Shown in pieces: positions 5,351 through 6,009 of a stretch of DNA of 6,009 nucleotides. The stretch spans positions 1-6,009 of the forward strand of contig JAGWVO010000239.1 in NCBI GenBank assembly GCA_018970845.1, written 5' to 3'. This stretch comes from Planctomycetota bacterium. GTDB taxonomy: Bacteria; Planctomycetota; Planctomycetia; Gemmatales; Gemmataceae. The notes below the pieces were generated by a model, which was not told the DNA's origin, searched no databases, and saw only the letters and a list, made by a program, of their open reading frames with translations. Position 1 is the first letter of the stretch. Every line of letters begins with the position of its first letter. Made by a program: the position numbers and the translations under genes.

Positions 5351-6009
5351 CCCCCATCGTGCAGGTTTCGGGATTGTCCAAGTCATTCACCCGGGGCTCT
5401 GAAACCATCAAGGTGCTGGACAATCTCAACCTCGAGGTTCCGCGCGGACAGTTCATGGCGCTCATGGGGCCCAGCGGTTCAGGAAAAACGACGCTCCTGA
5501 ACCTCATTGCGGGGCTCGACTCCCCAACGGCGGGTTCGATCGTTGTCGGAGAAAAAGACATCGCCAAAATGTCGGAAGCCGAATTGGCCAGATGGCGCAC
5601 GCGCCATGTCGGTTTCGTTTTCCAGTTCTATCACCTTCTCCCCGTTCTGAGCGCCTATGAGAATGTCGAATTGCCCCTGCTGCTTCTGCCCCTGTCGGCC
5701 TCCGACCGCAAACGGCAGGTGCTCACGGCACTTGATCTCGTCGGGCTGACAGGACGGATGAACCACCGTCCCGGACAACTGTCGGGAGGTCAGCAGCAAA
5801 GGGTCGGCATCGCCCGGGCCATGGTCACCGATCCCACCCTCATTGTCGCGGACGAACCGACCGGCGACTTGGATTCCAAGTCGGCCGAGGAAATCCTCAA
5901 CCTTCTGGTTGAACTCAAGAAAAGCCTTGAGAAGACCATCATCATGGTCACCCATGATCCAAAGGCCGCTCTTTACGCCGAAAGGGTTCTCCACCTCGAA
6001 AAGGGCCGC
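5347..6009 (+). CDS. LolD/MacB-type ABC transporter ATP-binding protein (3' end outside window)
   Basis: Predicted cytoplasmic ATPase powering the exporter served by the adjacent adaptor. The 221 codons in view include every core motif: Walker A GPSGSGKTT (41-49), Q-loop Gln93 in FVFQFYHLLP, signature LSGGQQQR (145-152), Walker B LIVADEPTGDLDS (165-177) with catalytic Glu170, and the H-loop His203 in MVTHD. The FQFYHLLPVL and EPTGDLDS wording is typical of the LolD/MacB/FtsE group, which works with FtsX-like permeases by mechanotransmission and not by classical substrate transport across the membrane. Family members are about 220-250 residues, so only the end is missing. The start ATG overlaps the adaptor stop as ATGA, with no strong ribosome binding site, so translation is probably coupled. 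A MacB/FtsX-like permease gene is expected next, but it is not in view. The reading frame is uninterrupted to the window end. Confidence 0.95.
   Translation, partial: MTPIVQVSGLSKSFTRGSETIKVLDNLNLEVPRGQFMALMGPSGSGKTTLLNLIAGLDSPTAGSIVVGEKDIAKMSEAELARWRTRHVGFVFQFYHLLPVLSAYENVELPLLLLPLSASDRKRQVLTALDLVGLTGRMNHRPGQLSGGQQQRVGIARAMVTDPTLIVADEPTGDLDSKSAEEILNLLVELKKSLEKTIIMVTHDPKAALYAERVLHLEKGR

Overview
The window holds five protein-coding genes, all on the + strand and tightly packed, in two units separated by a 73-base gap. The DNA is moderately GC-rich. Three features point to a Gram-negative, diderm bacterium, perhaps of the Planctomycetes/Lentisphaerae/Verrucomicrobia (PVC) group or another uncultured phylum rich in eukaryote-like kinases: a Ser/Thr kinase with an MJ0042-type zinc ribbon, a kinase-like/PP2C fusion protein, and a MacB/LolD-type exporter with a periplasmic adaptor. 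This placement is inference; no rRNA or marker gene is present.

Unit 1 (1-3301) is a reversible phosphorylation module. The first gene enters from upstream (the frame is open from base 1) and encodes a Hanks-type Ser/Thr kinase with zinc ribbons on both sides. After 25 bases comes a 654-residue protein with a long acidic, Pro/Ser-rich leader, a region that looks like a degenerate kinase domain without catalytic residues, and a C-terminal PP2C phosphatase with its metal-binding acidic residues intact. A short motif of the form acidic-acidic-G-F-x-D-(M/L)-P occurs twice in the leader, and a looser copy sits in an insertion inside the phosphatase. Kinase and phosphatase probably act on a shared set of cytoplasmic targets.

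Unit 2 (3316-6009) is a TetR-regulated export operon. The gap before it carries a plausible sigma70-type promoter with a near-perfect 16-bp inverted repeat (TAGACCGATCGGACTA) between and over the promoter boxes, a good candidate operator for the TetR protein. The genes follow with overlapping ends: TetR regulator, HlyD/MacA-like membrane fusion protein (16-base overlap), then the ATP-binding subunit of a LolD/MacB-type ABC transporter (ATGA overlap), which runs off the end of the window. The permease is not in view and is expected just downstream.

No RNA genes, CRISPR arrays, insertion sequences, attachment sites or convincing terminators were seen. The strongest leads for something little described are the pseudokinase-PP2C architecture, its repeated linear motif, and the zinc-ribbon-bracketed kinase.
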